Assembly: GCF_003258835.1 (NCBI RefSeq)
Contig: NZ_NPEV01000013.1
Location: forward strand, 1 to 64,000
DNA from: Rhodobium orientis
Lineage (GTDB): Bacteria; Pseudomonadota; Alphaproteobacteria; Rhizobiales; Rhodobiaceae
DNA: 64,000 nucleotides
Direction of reading: 5' to 3'
Shown here: positions 9,449 to 18,496 of the stretch, one piece after another
Layout: every line of letters starts with the position of its first letter
How positions within the stretch are numbered: position 1 is the stretch's first letter
Notes under the pieces: generated by a model
Databases searched by the model: none
The model's input: the letters and a program-made list of their open reading frames with translations, nothing else
Told to the model about the DNA's origin: nothing
Made by a program: the position numbers and the translations under genes

Positions 9449-10630
9449 TCACCCCCGCGCCGATGTGCTGGGGGAGAAGCGCCGCGCGGCACGGCTCGCG
9501 AGATCGTAGAGGCGATCGCCGAGCCGGGTCACCGCACGCGGCATGGACGGGCGGGTCTCCGTGGCGATGAAGACATAGGCGATGGCGGCCGCAGTGATCG
9601 GCACCAGATAGGGGAACGGAACCGCCAGCGGTGAGCGCACCGCGAGATTGGTGCAGAAGAAACCGAGCAGGCGAATGACGAGGCAGACGGTCAGGACGAT
9701 AGCGATGCCGACGCCGCGGCTTTGGCGCGTGGTCCGGGCCTCGCCGAGGAACAGGAAGGCGACCAGGGCGAAGGCGATCGGATAGAACGGCTGGGAGAGG
9801 CGGTCGTGCAGGTCGCTGCGCATCCGGCCGATATTCTTGGCCACATAGGCATCGCTCTCGTCGGGCGCAATCAGTTCCGACAGCGGCCGCTCGCTCGCCT
9901 TGTAGACCGGGTCCCGGTCCTGCGCCGTCAGGTTGGTGAGGTCGAAACCGTAGGCCTCGAACTCGACGACGGACAGGTCGCCGTCGGCGGTGCGGCGCTG
10001 GATGGTGCCGTCGTTCATGACGATCACCGTGCGCCCGAACGCTTCCAGGATCTGGCCGCGCTCCGCCAGATAGGTGAAGGCCTCGTTGGCCTCGCGCCGG
10101 TCGTCGAGCAACAGGCCCTTCAGGGAGCCGTCGCCGAGCCGGTCGCGGATGTGGAAGGTGAGGCCGTCCTCGATCTCGATGAATCGGCCCGGCTTGATGA
10201 TGTTGGCGACGAGATCTGCCCGCACCAGCGTCAGTTCGGTGCGCAGCAATCTCATCCCGGCCGGCGCGATCACTGTGGACAGCGCCGCGGCGGTCAGGCT
10301 GACGACGATGGCGAGAATCACGAAGGGCCGCAGCAAGGCGGAGGGCGGCGCGCCGGTGGCGTTGATGACGACCAGTTCGCTGTCGCCGTTCATCTGGTTG
10401 AGGACGACGACCATGGCGATGGCGAGCGCGAACGGCATGATCAGCAGCAGCAGCAGGGGCAGGGCGAGCAGGGTGATTTCCAGGAACACCCAAAGGGTCT
10501 GTCCCTTGACGGTGACGAGGTTGAACTGGCGCAGCGCCTGAGTCGTCCACACGACGCCGGCGAGCGAGACCGTCGTTCCGATGAAGGCGATCGCCAGCCG
10601 CCACAAGACGTAACGCTCAAGTACCCTCAT
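9449..10630 (-). CDS. lptF: LPS export ABC transporter permease LptF
   Basis: Partner of LptG in the LptB2FG exporter. The 393-residue protein starts R-V-L-E-R-Y-V-L-W-R-L, has the typical first-helix region, the cytoplasmic M-N-G-D-S-E-L-V-V-I-N-A-T-G-A-P-P-S-A-L-L loop, a periplasmic beta domain, and C-terminal helices containing Y-P-I-A-F-A-L-V-A-F-L-F-L-G. It is the first gene of the minus-strand envelope unit. It diverges from pepA, the widespread proteobacterial arrangement. Confidence 0.94.
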   Translation of the reverse strand: MRVLERYVLWRLAIAFIGTTVSLAGVVWTTQALRQFNLVTVKGQTLWVFLEITLLALPLLLLLIMPFALAIAMVVVLNQMNGDSELVVINATGAPPSALLRPFVILAIVVSLTAAALSTVIAPAGMRLLRTELTLVRADLVANIIKPGRFIEIEDGLTFHIRDRLGDGSLKGLLLDDRREANEAFTYLAERGQILEAFGRTVIVMNDGTIQRRTADGDLSVVEFEAYGFDLTNLTAQDRDPVYKASERPLSELIAPDESDAYVAKNIGRMRSDLHDRLSQPFYPIAFALVAFLFLGEARTTRQSRGVGIAIVLTVCLVIRLLGFFCTNLAVRSPLAVPFPYLVPITAAAIAYVFIATETRPSMPRAVTRLGDRLYDLASRAARRFSPSTSARG

Positions 10631-11021
10631 GCACCGTATCCGGATGCCGGCCGTCGCCGGTCCGGAAGCCTTCCCCTTGTTGCCGCATCGCAGCCGGTCT
10701 CACCGTCCGCCAGGAATGTTGCCCAAGAATGGCTAATAGGATGCGAAAATGTAAGGTTAATCAGGTCTTTCTGCCGCCGGCCCGGCCGCTTCGGCGCCCC
10801 CTGTGGCGTTCCCGCATCGTTTTCGTGGCAAATGCCCGCCGGCGGTGTCCGAAAGCTGCGGGGCAAAAGCCTGCTATTCCCTGTATTCATGCAGCCGGGT
10901 TAGGACGGCACCAAGGCCGATTCGTGTCCGCGACTTGCCGTTGGCGCCGCGGCGCGCCATCTTTGCCTCTTCGGGCCGGCGCTCCGCCGTCCACCAACAT
11001 CCCTCCTTTTTGAGCGATACC
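10631..11021. other. Divergent intergenic region lptF / pepA
   Basis: A stretch of 391 bp between divergent lptF and pepA. It must hold promoters for both, but I cannot point to a convincing -35/-10 pair on either strand. Its most AT-rich part (about 10735-10765) lies nearer lptF and is the likeliest promoter area. The pepA frame stays open upstream to 10803, but that segment does not resemble aminopeptidase sequence and its third-position bias is weak, so I do not count it as coding. Confidence 0.5.
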
Positions 11022-12521
11022 ATGGCAAAACTCCCCAGCTTCTCCTTTTCCAAAGTGGCCACGCCGAAGGCGGGCGTCACAGTCCTTTTCACCGACGATG
11101 CGCTTTCTCTCGGGCCGATCGGCGCCGAACTCGATTCGGCAAGCGGCGGCCAGATCGCCCGCGCCTTCAAGGCGGCGGACTTCAAGGGCAAGGCCCGCAG
11201 CAGCCTCGATCTGGTTGCGCCGTCCGGACTTTCCCTCGACCGCATCGTCGTCGTCGGGCTCGGGAAACTGGACGAAGTGCCGGACGAGCAGGACTGGATG
11301 AAGCTCGGCGGCGTCATTCTCGCTAAGCTCGCCTCGCTCGGGGCGGAGGCCGTGGATATCCTGGTCGAGGCGCCGGCAGGCAAGGAAATCGCCGCCGATG
11401 CGGGTGCCGCCATCGCCGCCGGCATGAAGCTGCGGGCCTACAAGTTCGATGCCTACATGACCAAGAAGGACGACGACGGCGCCAAGCCGCTCTCCAAGGT
11501 GTCGGTGCTGGTCGAGGACACCCGCAAGGCCAGGAAGCTCTGGACGGTGCTCGATGCCGTCACCGACGGTACGATCCTCGCCCGCGACCTCGTCAACGAG
11601 CCGGCCAATGCGCTCGGTCCGGAGGAATTCGCCAAGCGCGCCAAGAAGCTGGAAAAGCTCGGCGTCGAGGTCGAGATCCTCACCGACAAGGACATGAAGA
11701 AGCTGAAGATGGGCGCGCTGCTCGGCGTCGCCCAGGGCTCGGCCCGCCCGGCGCGCATGGCGATCATGCGCTGGAACGGCGGCAAGGCCAAGGACGCGCC
11801 GGTCGCCTTCGTCGGCAAGGGCGTCGTCTTCGACACCGGCGGCATTTCCATCAAGCCGGCCGGCGGCATGGAGGACATGAAGGGCGATATGGGCGGCGCT
11901 GCCGCCGTTACCGGCCTGATGCACGCCGTTGCCGCGCGCAAGGCCAAGGTCAACGTCGTCGGCATCATCGGCCTCGTCGAGAACATGCCCGACGGCCTTG
12001 CCCAGCGGCCGGGCGACATCGTCACCTCCATGTCCGGCCAGACCATCGAGGTCATCAACACCGACGCGGAAGGCCGGCTCGTGCTCGCCGATGCGCTCTG
12101 GTACTGCCAGGACCGCTTCAAGCCGCGCTTCATGGTCAACCTGGCAACGCTGACCGGCGCCTGCATTGTCGCCCTCGGTCACGAGCGCGCGGGTCTTTTC
12201 TCGAACGACGACGACCTCGCCGCGGCGCTGTCGTCGGCCGGCGAGACCACCGGCGAGAAGCTCTGGCGGATGCCGCTCGGCAAGGAATACGACAAGCTGA
12301 TCGACACCAAGAACGCCGACATGAAGAACACCGGCGGCCGCTGGGCCGGCTCCATCACGGCGGCGCAGTTCCTGCAGCGCTTCGTCAACGATGTGCCCTG
12401 GGCCCATCTCGACGTCGCCGGCACGGCGATGGGTTCGCCCAAGAGCGACATCAGCCAGGGCTGGGCGTCGGGCTTCGGCGTGCGCCTGCTCGACCGCCTG
12501 ATCGCCGAGAACTACGAATAG
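11022..12521 (+). CDS. pepA: Leucyl aminopeptidase (M17)
   Basis: A cytosolic two-metal exopeptidase that removes N-terminal residues from peptides; E. coli PepA also binds DNA. The M17 signature N-T-D-A-E-G-R-L is present, as are the metal-binding stretch [14 protein letters not shown] and the [12 protein letters not shown] loop. Length from the ATG at 11022 is 499 residues, normal for the family. It precedes holC by 19 bp; pepA-holC is a conserved neighbour pair. Confidence 0.95.
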   Translation: MAKLPSFSFSKVATPKAGVTVLFTDDALSLGPIGAELDSASGGQIARAFKAADFKGKARSSLDLVAPSGLSLDRIVVVGLGKLDEVPDEQDWMKLGGVILAKLASLGAEAVDILVEAPAGKEIAADAGAAIAAGMKLRAYKFDAYMTKKDDDGAKPLSKVSVLVEDTRKARKLWTVLDAVTDGTILARDLVNEPANALGPEEFAKRAKKLEKLGVEVEILTDKDMKKLKMGALLGVAQGSARPARMAIMRWNGGKAKDAPVAFVGKGVVFDTGGISIKPAGGMEDMKGDMGGAAAVTGLMHAVAARKAKVNVVGIIGLVENMPDGLAQRPGDIVTSMSGQTIEVINTDAEGRLVLADALWYCQDRFKPRFMVNLATLTGACIVALGHERAGLFSNDDDLAAALSSAGETTGEKLWRMPLGKEYDKLIDTKNADMKNTGGRWAGSITAAQFLQRFVNDVPWAHLDVAGTAMGSPKSDISQGWASGFGVRLLDRLIAENYE

Positions 12522-12540
12522 GGCAGGGCGCCGGTGGGCC

Positions 12541-12990
12541 ATGACCGAGGTGCTGTTCTACCATCTGGAGCGCCGGGGCCTCGACGAGGTGCTGCCCGGC
12601 CTCCTGGAGAAGTGCCTCGAGCGCGGCTGGCGCACCGTGGTGCAGACCGGCTCGCGCGAGCGCTGCGAGGCGCTGAACCAGCGGCTCTGGGACTATCGCG
12701 ACGACAGTTTCCTGCCGCACGGCACCTCCGGTGACGGCTTCGACGCCGACCAGCCGGTGTTTCTCACGGACCAGGCCGACAATCCGAACGGCGCCACGGT
12801 CCGCTTCCTCGTCGACCGGGCCGACCCGCCGGATCTCGGCACCTATGAGCGTGCCGTCTTCGTCTTCGACGGCCGCGATGCGGACGAGCTGGCCGATGCA
12901 CGCGAACACTGGAAGGCGGCAAAGGCCGCCGGCCTGGACATCACCTACTGGCAACAGTCCGAAAGCGGGCGCTGGGAGAAAAAGGCATGA
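12541..12990 (+). CDS. holC: DNA polymerase III subunit chi
   Basis: Chi is an accessory clamp-loader subunit that links the polymerase III holoenzyme to single-strand binding protein. The protein (149 residues) opens with V-L-F-Y-H-L-E, has the helical L-E-K-C-L-E-R-G-W-R-T-V-V-Q-T segment, then L-N-Q-R-L-W-D-Y-R-D-D-S-F-L-P-H-G and E-R-A-V-F-V-F-D-G, all typical of HolC. Length is normal. It lies between pepA and a methyltransferase gene whose ATG overlaps its TGA (ATGA). Confidence 0.92.
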   Translation: MTEVLFYHLERRGLDEVLPGLLEKCLERGWRTVVQTGSRERCEALNQRLWDYRDDSFLPHGTSGDGFDADQPVFLTDQADNPNGATVRFLVDRADPPDLGTYERAVFVFDGRDADELADAREHWKAAKAAGLDITYWQQSESGRWEKKA

Positions 12991-13679
12991 GCGACGATTT
13001 CGAGGCCCGCCGTTCTGCTGCCCGGGACCGGCTGTCCCATGAGGCCCAGGACGGCAGGACGATCGACGAGCGTCACGCATTCTTCGAGGCGGTCTATGAG
13101 GGCGCCCACCACGATCCGGCCGCCGTGCCATGGGCCGAATTGCAGCCCAAGCCGGCGCTTGCCGACTGGCTTTCCCGCCTGCCGGAAGGCGAGCGGCAGG
13201 GCCGCGCCGTCGACGTCGCCTGCGGCCTCGGCGACAATGCCGTGGCGCTCGCCGATGCCGGCTTTACGACCGTCGGCTTCGATTTCGCCGAGCACGCGAT
13301 CTCCTGGGCGCGGGAGCGGTTTCCGAAGGCCGGCGTCCACTTCCGGCTCGCCGACCTGTTCAATCCGCCGGCGGAATGGGTCGGCGCCTTCGATCTCGTC
13401 CACGAGTGCTACACCATCCAGTCCTTCCAGGACGATTTGCGCCAGGCGGCCTTTTCCGCCGTCGCCGATCTCATCGCCCCCGGCGGCCGGCTGCTGGTGA
13501 TCGCCCGCACGCGGCCCGAGGACGCGCCACCGGCCGGCCCGCCGGTGCCGCTGACGCCATCGGAACTCGCCCGCTTCGAGGACCTTGGATTGACGCGCGT
13601 CTGGTCCGAGGACTATGTCGTCACACGGCCCGACAAGACCATTCCGCACACGATTTCGGAGTATCAAAAAGAGAAATAG
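12987..13679 (+). CDS. Class I SAM-dependent methyltransferase
   Basis: A 230-residue methyltransferase of unknown substrate. Motif I is V-D-V-A-C-G-L-G-D-N-A near residue 73, followed by motif II F-D-F-A-E-H-A-I-S-W-A and a post-motif E-C-Y-T-I-Q-S-F. It resembles the broad Methyltransf_25 / thiopurine-methyltransferase-like group. The ATG overlaps the holC stop by four bases, so it is probably translated with holC. Downstream lies unusually AT-rich DNA and two repeat elements, then the convergent ABC-F gene. Confidence 0.82.
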   Translation: MSDDFEARRSAARDRLSHEAQDGRTIDERHAFFEAVYEGAHHDPAAVPWAELQPKPALADWLSRLPEGERQGRAVDVACGLGDNAVALADAGFTTVGFDFAEHAISWARERFPKAGVHFRLADLFNPPAEWVGAFDLVHECYTIQSFQDDLRQAAFSAVADLIAPGGRLLVIARTRPEDAPPAGPPVPLTPSELARFEDLGLTRVWSEDYVVTRPDKTIPHTISEYQKEK

Positions 13680-13724
13680 AAACAGAATAATAAATTATTT
13701 TTCTAATGTGCTAGATTAGTACTC

Positions 13725-13773
13725 GATGCCGGATGCCGGATGCCGGATGCCGGATGCGGGATGCCGGATGCCG
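13725..13773. repeat. Tandem repeat of 7 bp, seven copies
   Basis: Seven consecutive copies of GATGCCG occupy 49 bp; the fifth copy has one change (GATGCGG). The array directly follows about 45 bp of AT-rich sequence (13679-13723), rare in this genome, which contains a small dyad CTAAT/ATTAG at 13703-13719. It lies between convergent genes and outside any supported coding region. Seven-base units make it a possible slipped-strand (VNTR) locus. Confidence 0.9.
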
Positions 13774-13823
13774 TTAGCGTCCGGGAGTGCCCAGAGGAAT
13801 GCGGAGTCCGCTGCCGACGCTCG

Positions 13824-13926
13824 CTGGATCGCCGCGTCGGCCTGACGGCCTCCTCGCGATGACGATGAGTGTCCGAGCGAAGAGGTCACCTCAATCGTCA
13901 TCGCGAGCGAAAGCGAAGCGATCCAG
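13824..13926. repeat. Bipartite inverted repeat element, copy 2
   Basis: Arms at 13824-13863 and 13897-13926 are mutually inverted (CTGGATCG ... GATGAC, then GTCATCGCGAG ... GATCCAG). The left arm matches 1755-1794 almost base for base and in the same orientation, but arm order is swapped relative to copy 1. Like copy 1 it sits between two convergent genes, here the methyltransferase and the ABC-F ATPase. Confidence 0.75.
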
Positions 13927-13978
13927 GGGCAGCCCGCCCGGCGTCGGCGAATGCGGACATGGTACGCGGCAGCAGCCT

Positions 13979-15880
13979 CTAAACCTCAGCCATCGCCTCT
14001 TCGTAGTCCGCCGATTTTTCCAGCCAGGTTTCCTCCGTCGCGGCAAGGCGGGCCGCGGTATCGGAGCGCTCCTTGGCGAGCCGCGCGCCGGCGTCCGGAT
14101 CGCTGGCGAAAAGGTCGGGGTCGGCGAGGCGGCCGTCCAGGTCGGCGATCTTGGCGTTGAGCTTCTCGATGTCCTTTTCCAGCCGGTCGATGTCCCGCTT
14201 CAGGGGCGCCATCTCGGCCCGGCGGGCGGCGGCCGCTTTGCGCTTTTCCTGGCCGGTCAGCCTGTCGCCGTTCGCCTCGGCGCTGCCGTTGGCCTTTGAA
14301 CTGTCGCCCTTTTCCGGCTTTTTCAGCACCTGGCGGCGATAGTCGGCCATGTCGCCGTCGAAGGCCTTCACCGTCCCGTCGGCGACCAGCCAGAGCCGGT
14401 CGGAGGAGGCCTCGATCAGATGCCGGTCGTGGCTGATGATCAGCACGGCGCCGGAATATTCGGCGAGCGCCTGGACAAGGGCCTCGCGGGCATCGACGTC
14501 CAGATGGTTGGTCGGCTCGTCGAGCACCAGGAGATGCGGGCCGGAAAAGGTGACGAGCCCGAGCAGGAGCCGCGCCTTCTCGCCGCCGGAAAGGTCACCC
14601 GCCGGCGTCTCCATCCGGTCGGTCGGCAGGCCGAAGCGGGCGACCCTTGCGCGCACCTTCGGCTCCGTCGCATCCGGCATCAGCGCGCGCACATGGTCGA
14701 CGGCCGATTGGCTCGGCACCAGTTCGTCGAGCTGGTGCTGGGCGAAATAGGCAACGTCCAGCTTCGACGCCGTGGTGATGGTGCCGGACTGCTCCTTGAG
14801 GCGCCCGGAGATCAGCTTGGCGAAGGTCGACTTGCCGTTGCCGTTGGGGCCCAGCAGCGCGATGCGATCATCGTCGTCGACCCTCAGCGACAGCCCCTTC
14901 AGGATCGCCTTGCCCGGCTCGTAGCCGACGGCGACATTCTCCATCGCAATGATCGGCGGCGAAAGCTGCCTGTCCGGGTTCGGAAACTCGAACGGGCGCA
15001 GGCTGTCGTCGACCATCGCCGCGATCGGCTCCAGCTTGGCGATCATCTTCAGCCGCGACTGGGCCTGGCGCGCCTTGGAGGCCTTGTAGCGGAAGCGCTC
15101 CACGAACGCTTCCATGTGCTTCTTCTGTGCCTCGGCCTTTTCCCGCGCCTTTTCGTTGAGGAGCATCTTTTCCCGGCGCTGGCGCTCGAACTGGTCGTAG
15201 CCGCCGCGATAGGAAAAGAGCTTCAGGGTCTCCAGGTGCAGGATGCCGTCGACGGCAGAATTGAGGAGATCCCGGTCGTGGCTGATGAGGAGCACCGTGT
15301 GCGGATAGCGCGCGATATAGGCTTCAAGCCAGAGCGTGCCTTCCAGGTCGAGATAGTTGGTCGGCTCGTCGAGGAGCAACAGGTCGGGCGCGGAAAAGAG
15401 CGCCGCGGCGAGCGCCACGCGCATGCGCCAGCCGCCGGAGAAATCCGAGCAGGGTCGCTGCTGCGCCGGCTCGTCGAAGCCGAGGCCGGCAAGGATGGTC
15501 GCGGTCCGCGCCTCCGCACCGTGGGCGTCGATATCGGCAAGGCGCGTGTGGATGTCGGCGATGCGGTGCGGATCGGTGGCGGTCTCGGCCTCCGCCATCA
15601 GCGCCGCGCGCTCGGTGTCGGCGGCGAGCACGAAGTCTATCAGCCGCTGCGGGCCGCCCGGCGCCTCCTGGGCAACGCCGCCGATCCGCGCGCCCTTGCG
15701 CAGGACGATCTCGCCGCTCTCCGGCGCGGCGTCGCCGGCAACGAGCCGGAACAGCGTCGTCTTGCCGGTGCCGTTCTTGCCGACGAGGCCGATCTTGGCG
15801 CCGTCCGGAATGCGCGCCGAGGCGGCGTCCAGAAGCATCCGGCCGGCGATCCGGTAGGTGAGGTCGGTGATGCGTAACAT
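13979..15880 (-). CDS. ABC-F family ATP-binding protein (YheS/Uup-like)
   Basis: A soluble ATPase with two nucleotide-binding domains and no membrane segments; ABC-F proteins act on ribosomes. Walker A sequences are G-K-N-G-T-G-K-T-T in the first domain and G-P-N-G-N-G-K-S-T in the second; the signatures are F-S-G-G-W and L-S-G-G-E-K-A-R-L-L-L; Walker B is followed by D-E-P-T-N-Y/H-L-D in both. The P-site tRNA-interaction linker lies between the domains (K-A-R-E-K-A-E-A-Q-K-K-H). A charged C-terminal extension of about 110 residues is predicted to form a coiled coil. At 633 residues it best fits YheS-like members. Its exact role is unknown. Confidence 0.9.
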   Translation of the reverse strand: MLRITDLTYRIAGRMLLDAASARIPDGAKIGLVGKNGTGKTTLFRLVAGDAAPESGEIVLRKGARIGGVAQEAPGGPQRLIDFVLAADTERAALMAEAETATDPHRIADIHTRLADIDAHGAEARTATILAGLGFDEPAQQRPCSDFSGGWRMRVALAAALFSAPDLLLLDEPTNYLDLEGTLWLEAYIARYPHTVLLISHDRDLLNSAVDGILHLETLKLFSYRGGYDQFERQRREKMLLNEKAREKAEAQKKHMEAFVERFRYKASKARQAQSRLKMIAKLEPIAAMVDDSLRPFEFPNPDRQLSPPIIAMENVAVGYEPGKAILKGLSLRVDDDDRIALLGPNGNGKSTFAKLISGRLKEQSGTITTASKLDVAYFAQHQLDELVPSQSAVDHVRALMPDATEPKVRARVARFGLPTDRMETPAGDLSGGEKARLLLGLVTFSGPHLLVLDEPTNHLDVDAREALVQALAEYSGAVLIISHDRHLIEASSDRLWLVADGTVKAFDGDMADYRRQVLKKPEKGDSSKANGSAEANGDRLTGQEKRKAAAARRAEMAPLKRDIDRLEKDIEKLNAKIADLDGRLADPDLFASDPDAGARLAKERSDTAARLAATEETWLEKSADYEEAMAEV

Positions 15881-15950
15881 GGCGAGCTTGGTGACCTATT
15901 TCAGGTCCCAAGGCAAGGGCATGGCGGTGGGCAGAAGCGGCAAGGGGCGA

Positions 15951-16460
15951 TCAGCCTTCCTCGGTCGCGGGCGCCTTGTGGAAATGGATGATGTCGATCG
16001 GCCGCGGGCTCTTGCCGAACTGGCGCAGGCACAGATGGATCTGCGAGCGGTGGTGCGTCTGGTGGGTGAAGAAATGGGCAACGGCGACCGGGAACGGGCG
16101 CGAGGTCACCGACGGCCGGCGCGCGGTGCGGAACAGCAGTTCGCGGTGGATGTCCTCCGGGTCGAGGAGCTGGAAGAAGGCAATGATGCGCTCGTCCAGA
16201 ACGGCCCGCGCCTCGCGAAGGTCATTGAGGTCCTCGAACAGGATGTCCTCATAGGTCTCCAGCGGCTCGCCCTCGCCGGTGAAGCGGTGCAGCCAGATCG
16301 TGTCCGTCGCATAGAGGTGGTTGAGCGTTGCGTGGACCGAGCCGAACACGGCGTTCATGTCGCGGTGGTATTCGTGGTCGGTCAGCGTCGCGCAGTCGTC
16401 GAGGAGGCGGGCGTTGGCCCAGCGGCCATATTCCGCGTTCATGAGGAAATAGTCTTTCAT
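15951..16460 (-). CDS. DinB family protein
   Basis: A 169-residue protein of the DinB/YfiT four-helix-bundle superfamily, which usually carries a three-histidine metal site. Seen here are H-A-T-L-N-H-L-Y near residue 43 and H-F-F-T-H-Q-T-H-H-R-S-Q-I-H near residue 130; together they give the expected histidine triad. Many relatives are DNA-damage-induced or act as thiol-dependent transferases, but the substrate cannot be read from the sequence. It lies 70 bp upstream of the ABC-F gene on the same strand. Confidence 0.85.
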   Translation of the reverse strand: MKDYFLMNAEYGRWANARLLDDCATLTDHEYHRDMNAVFGSVHATLNHLYATDTIWLHRFTGEGEPLETYEDILFEDLNDLREARAVLDERIIAFFQLLDPEDIHRELLFRTARRPSVTSRPFPVAVAHFFTHQTHHRSQIHLCLRQFGKSPRPIDIIHFHKAPATEEG

Positions 16461-16622
16461 CGAGGTCTCTCCGCTGCACGGGCGTTGCGCGTCGCTGATC
16501 GTCGGGGAGACAATAGGGGATTGCTCCCGCCGAGGGGAAGGAAAAGGGATAGCGGCTTTACCGGATTGCGTCGATCCGCCGCTCGGTCCCGGCCTCCCGC
16601 AAACGGCGTTTCAGCTGCGGGC

Positions 16623-16651
16623 TTGCGGGAAGCTGGCGCCGTCGCTATACG
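16623..16651 (+). promoter_or_regulatory. Candidate sigma-70 promoter for ndk
   Basis: TTGCGG at 16623-16628 and TATACG at 16646-16651 are separated by 17 bp, about 67 bp before the ndk ATG. The -10 has a strong TATA core and the -35 only the TTG. The rest of the 257-bp region before ndk shows nothing else recognisable. Confidence 0.35.
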
Positions 16652-16717
16652 TCCGGCGACCTTTTTGAAGGCTGACGCCACATTTCCCCATCGAGATTTC
16701 AAGGAAAGGATCCGGAG

Positions 16718-17140
16718 ATGGCGATCGAACGCACCTTCTCCATGATCAAGCCGGATGCCACCAAGCGCAACCTCACCGGCAAGATCGTCGACCGTCTGGA
16801 GAGCGCGGGCCTGCGCGTCGTCGCGCAGAAGCGCATCTGGATGTCCCGCCGCGAGGCCGAGGGCTTCTATGCGGTCCACAAGGAACGGCCGTTCTTCGAC
16901 GAGCTGTGCGAGTTCATGAGCTCCGGCCCGACCGTCGTGCAGGTGCTGGAAGGCGAGAACGCCATCGCCAAGAACCGCGAAGTGATGGGCGCCACCAACC
17001 CGGCCGAGGCCGCGGAGGGCACCATCCGCAAGGATTTCGCGGAATCGATCGGCGAGAACTCCGTGCACGGCTCCGACGGACCGGATACGGCAAAGGAAGA
17101 GATCGCCTACTTCTTCGCCGCGACGGAAGTGGTCGGCTGA
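16718..17140 (+). CDS. ndk: Nucleoside diphosphate kinase
   Basis: Transfers the gamma-phosphate of NTPs to NDPs through a phosphohistidine, balancing nucleotide pools. The active-site motif N-S-V-H-G-S-D with the catalytic histidine near residue 117 is present, as are the N-terminal [11 protein letters not shown] and the R-x-V-M-G-A-T-N-P loop. Length is 140 residues, standard for the bacterial enzyme. GGA-rich sequence before the ATG serves as ribosome site. It is followed by a strong terminator and converges on the TerC gene. Confidence 0.97.
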   Translation: MAIERTFSMIKPDATKRNLTGKIVDRLESAGLRVVAQKRIWMSRREAEGFYAVHKERPFFDELCEFMSSGPTVVQVLEGENAIAKNREVMGATNPAEAAEGTIRKDFAESIGENSVHGSDGPDTAKEEIAYFFAATEVVG

Positions 17141-17168
17141 AGCAGCGTCTCGCTGTCAGGAATATCGG

Positions 17169-17203
17169 AACGGGCCGGCCTTTGCGCCGGCCCGTTTTCG
17201 TTT
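17169..17203 (+). terminator. Rho-independent terminator after ndk
   Basis: An 11-bp GC-rich stem (AACGGGCCGGC with GCCGGCCCGTT, 17169-17196) with a 6-base loop is followed by TTCGTTT. It lies 28 bp beyond the ndk stop. Confidence 0.8.
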
Positions 17204-17219
17204 GGGCCGGGAGAGGGGA

Positions 17220-18236
17220 CTACTCGTCGCGGACAGGTTGGGTCTTCGGCGCCGGGATTTCACCGCGCTCGCACGCGGCCCTGCCGCGGATGGCCGACAG
17301 CGTGAAGGCGCCGCCGAGGATCGCCACGGTGACGATGAGGCAGAGCACCGGGTCGACCTTGCCGATCATATGATCCCAGACGATCTTGCCGCCGATCAGC
17401 ACCAGGATGGCCGAGAGCGCCGGCTTCAGGTAGCGGCACTTGGCGATCAGCGCATCGACGACGAAGAAGAGGGCGCGCAAGCCCAGGATCGCGAAGATGT
17501 TGCTGGTGTAGACGATGAAGACGTCCTGGGAGAGGGCGAGCACGGCCGGGATGGAGTCCACCGCAAAGGCGATATCGGCGCCCTCGATGATGACCAGGGC
17601 GAGGAACAGCGGCGTCGCCTTCAGCGCCGTTCCGGAAGCTGATTTCGGATCGGGCTCGCGGGCAAAGAACTTCTTGCCGTGGATGGTTTTGGTCACCGGC
17701 AGGTGGCGGATGACGAAGCGCACGACCCGGTTGCGCTCCAGGTCCGGCTCGTCCTCCTCCTGCATGAACAGGAGCTTGATGCCGGTAAAGACGAGGATGG
17801 CGGCAAAGATCAGCAGCAGCCAGTCAAAGGAGGCGACCGCCGCCGTGCCGGCAAAGATCATGATCGCCCGGAAGACGATGGCCCCCAGAATGCCCCAGAA
17901 CAGCACCCGGTGCCGGTGTTCCTGGGGGATCGCGAAATAGGTGAAGATCACCGACATCACGAACACGTTGTCGATGGAAAGGCTCTGCTCGATGATCAAC
18001 GCGGTGAAGAACAGCGCGCCCGCATCGGTGCCGAATTCCAGCCAGACCCAGATGCCGAAGGCGAAAGCTATGCTACCGTAGAGCCCGACGAGGAGGAGGC
18101 TGTCCTTCAGCTTGATGGCGCGGGCCTGGCGGTGCAAATAGCCGAGGTCGAAGATGAGGATCGCCGACACGACCGCAATGAACACCGCCCATTCTCCGGC
18201 GGTGACGTTGGCTGCGATCGAGTTGGAGAAATTCAT
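17220..18236 (-). CDS. TerC family integral membrane protein (Alx-like)
   Basis: A polytopic inner-membrane protein of about 338 residues. Typical TerC/Alx motifs are I-L-I-F-D-L-G-Y-L-H-R near the N-terminus, I-I-E-Q-S-L-S-I-D-N-V-F-V-M, and I-I-E-G-A-D-I-A-F-A-V-D-S-I-P-A-V-L-A, with acidic residues inside membrane helices as expected for a metal-ion site. Some relatives are linked to manganese efflux or tellurite resistance; the substrate is not evident. I start it at ATG 18236 (MNFSNSIAANV); the frame extends 40 codons further upstream, with no TerC-like sequence there. Confidence 0.88.
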   Translation of the reverse strand: MNFSNSIAANVTAGEWAVFIAVVSAILIFDLGYLHRQARAIKLKDSLLLVGLYGSIAFAFGIWVWLEFGTDAGALFFTALIIEQSLSIDNVFVMSVIFTYFAIPQEHRHRVLFWGILGAIVFRAIMIFAGTAAVASFDWLLLIFAAILVFTGIKLLFMQEEDEPDLERNRVVRFVIRHLPVTKTIHGKKFFAREPDPKSASGTALKATPLFLALVIIEGADIAFAVDSIPAVLALSQDVFIVYTSNIFAILGLRALFFVVDALIAKCRYLKPALSAILVLIGGKIVWDHMIGKVDPVLCLIVTVAILGGAFTLSAIRGRAACERGEIPAPKTQPVRDE

Positions 18237-18496
18237 TGCGTCCCGTCGGTTTGGGGTGGCGATTGCCCGGGGCGCGCCAGGAAGGCAGGGCAGCGCGGCG
18301 GCGGACACAGGTTCTAGGTTGTTGCGCCGACCCTCCGTTTCAAGCGCATTTGCCATCCATTTTCAATAAATCGCCGTTTCGAAAGACCCTTTGACGCGAT
18401 ATCACTTGTGCGATCCCGCATGTGTCGGTGCCCTTTGAACAGGGACCCACCGACGGCTCCGGCCATCGCGGGGCCGCATGCCAATCGGAGGCCGAG

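Noticed and set aside
10803-11021. N-terminal extension of PepA
   Set aside because: The in-frame open stretch has no resemblance to M17 N-termini; the ATG at 11022 gives the normal length.
13725-13773. CRISPR array
   Set aside because: The units are 7 bp and contiguous, with no spacers and no cas genes nearby.
18237-18420. A yybP-ykoY manganese riboswitch before the TerC gene
   Set aside because: Some alx/TerC genes have one, but I could not find the conserved core sequences in this leader.
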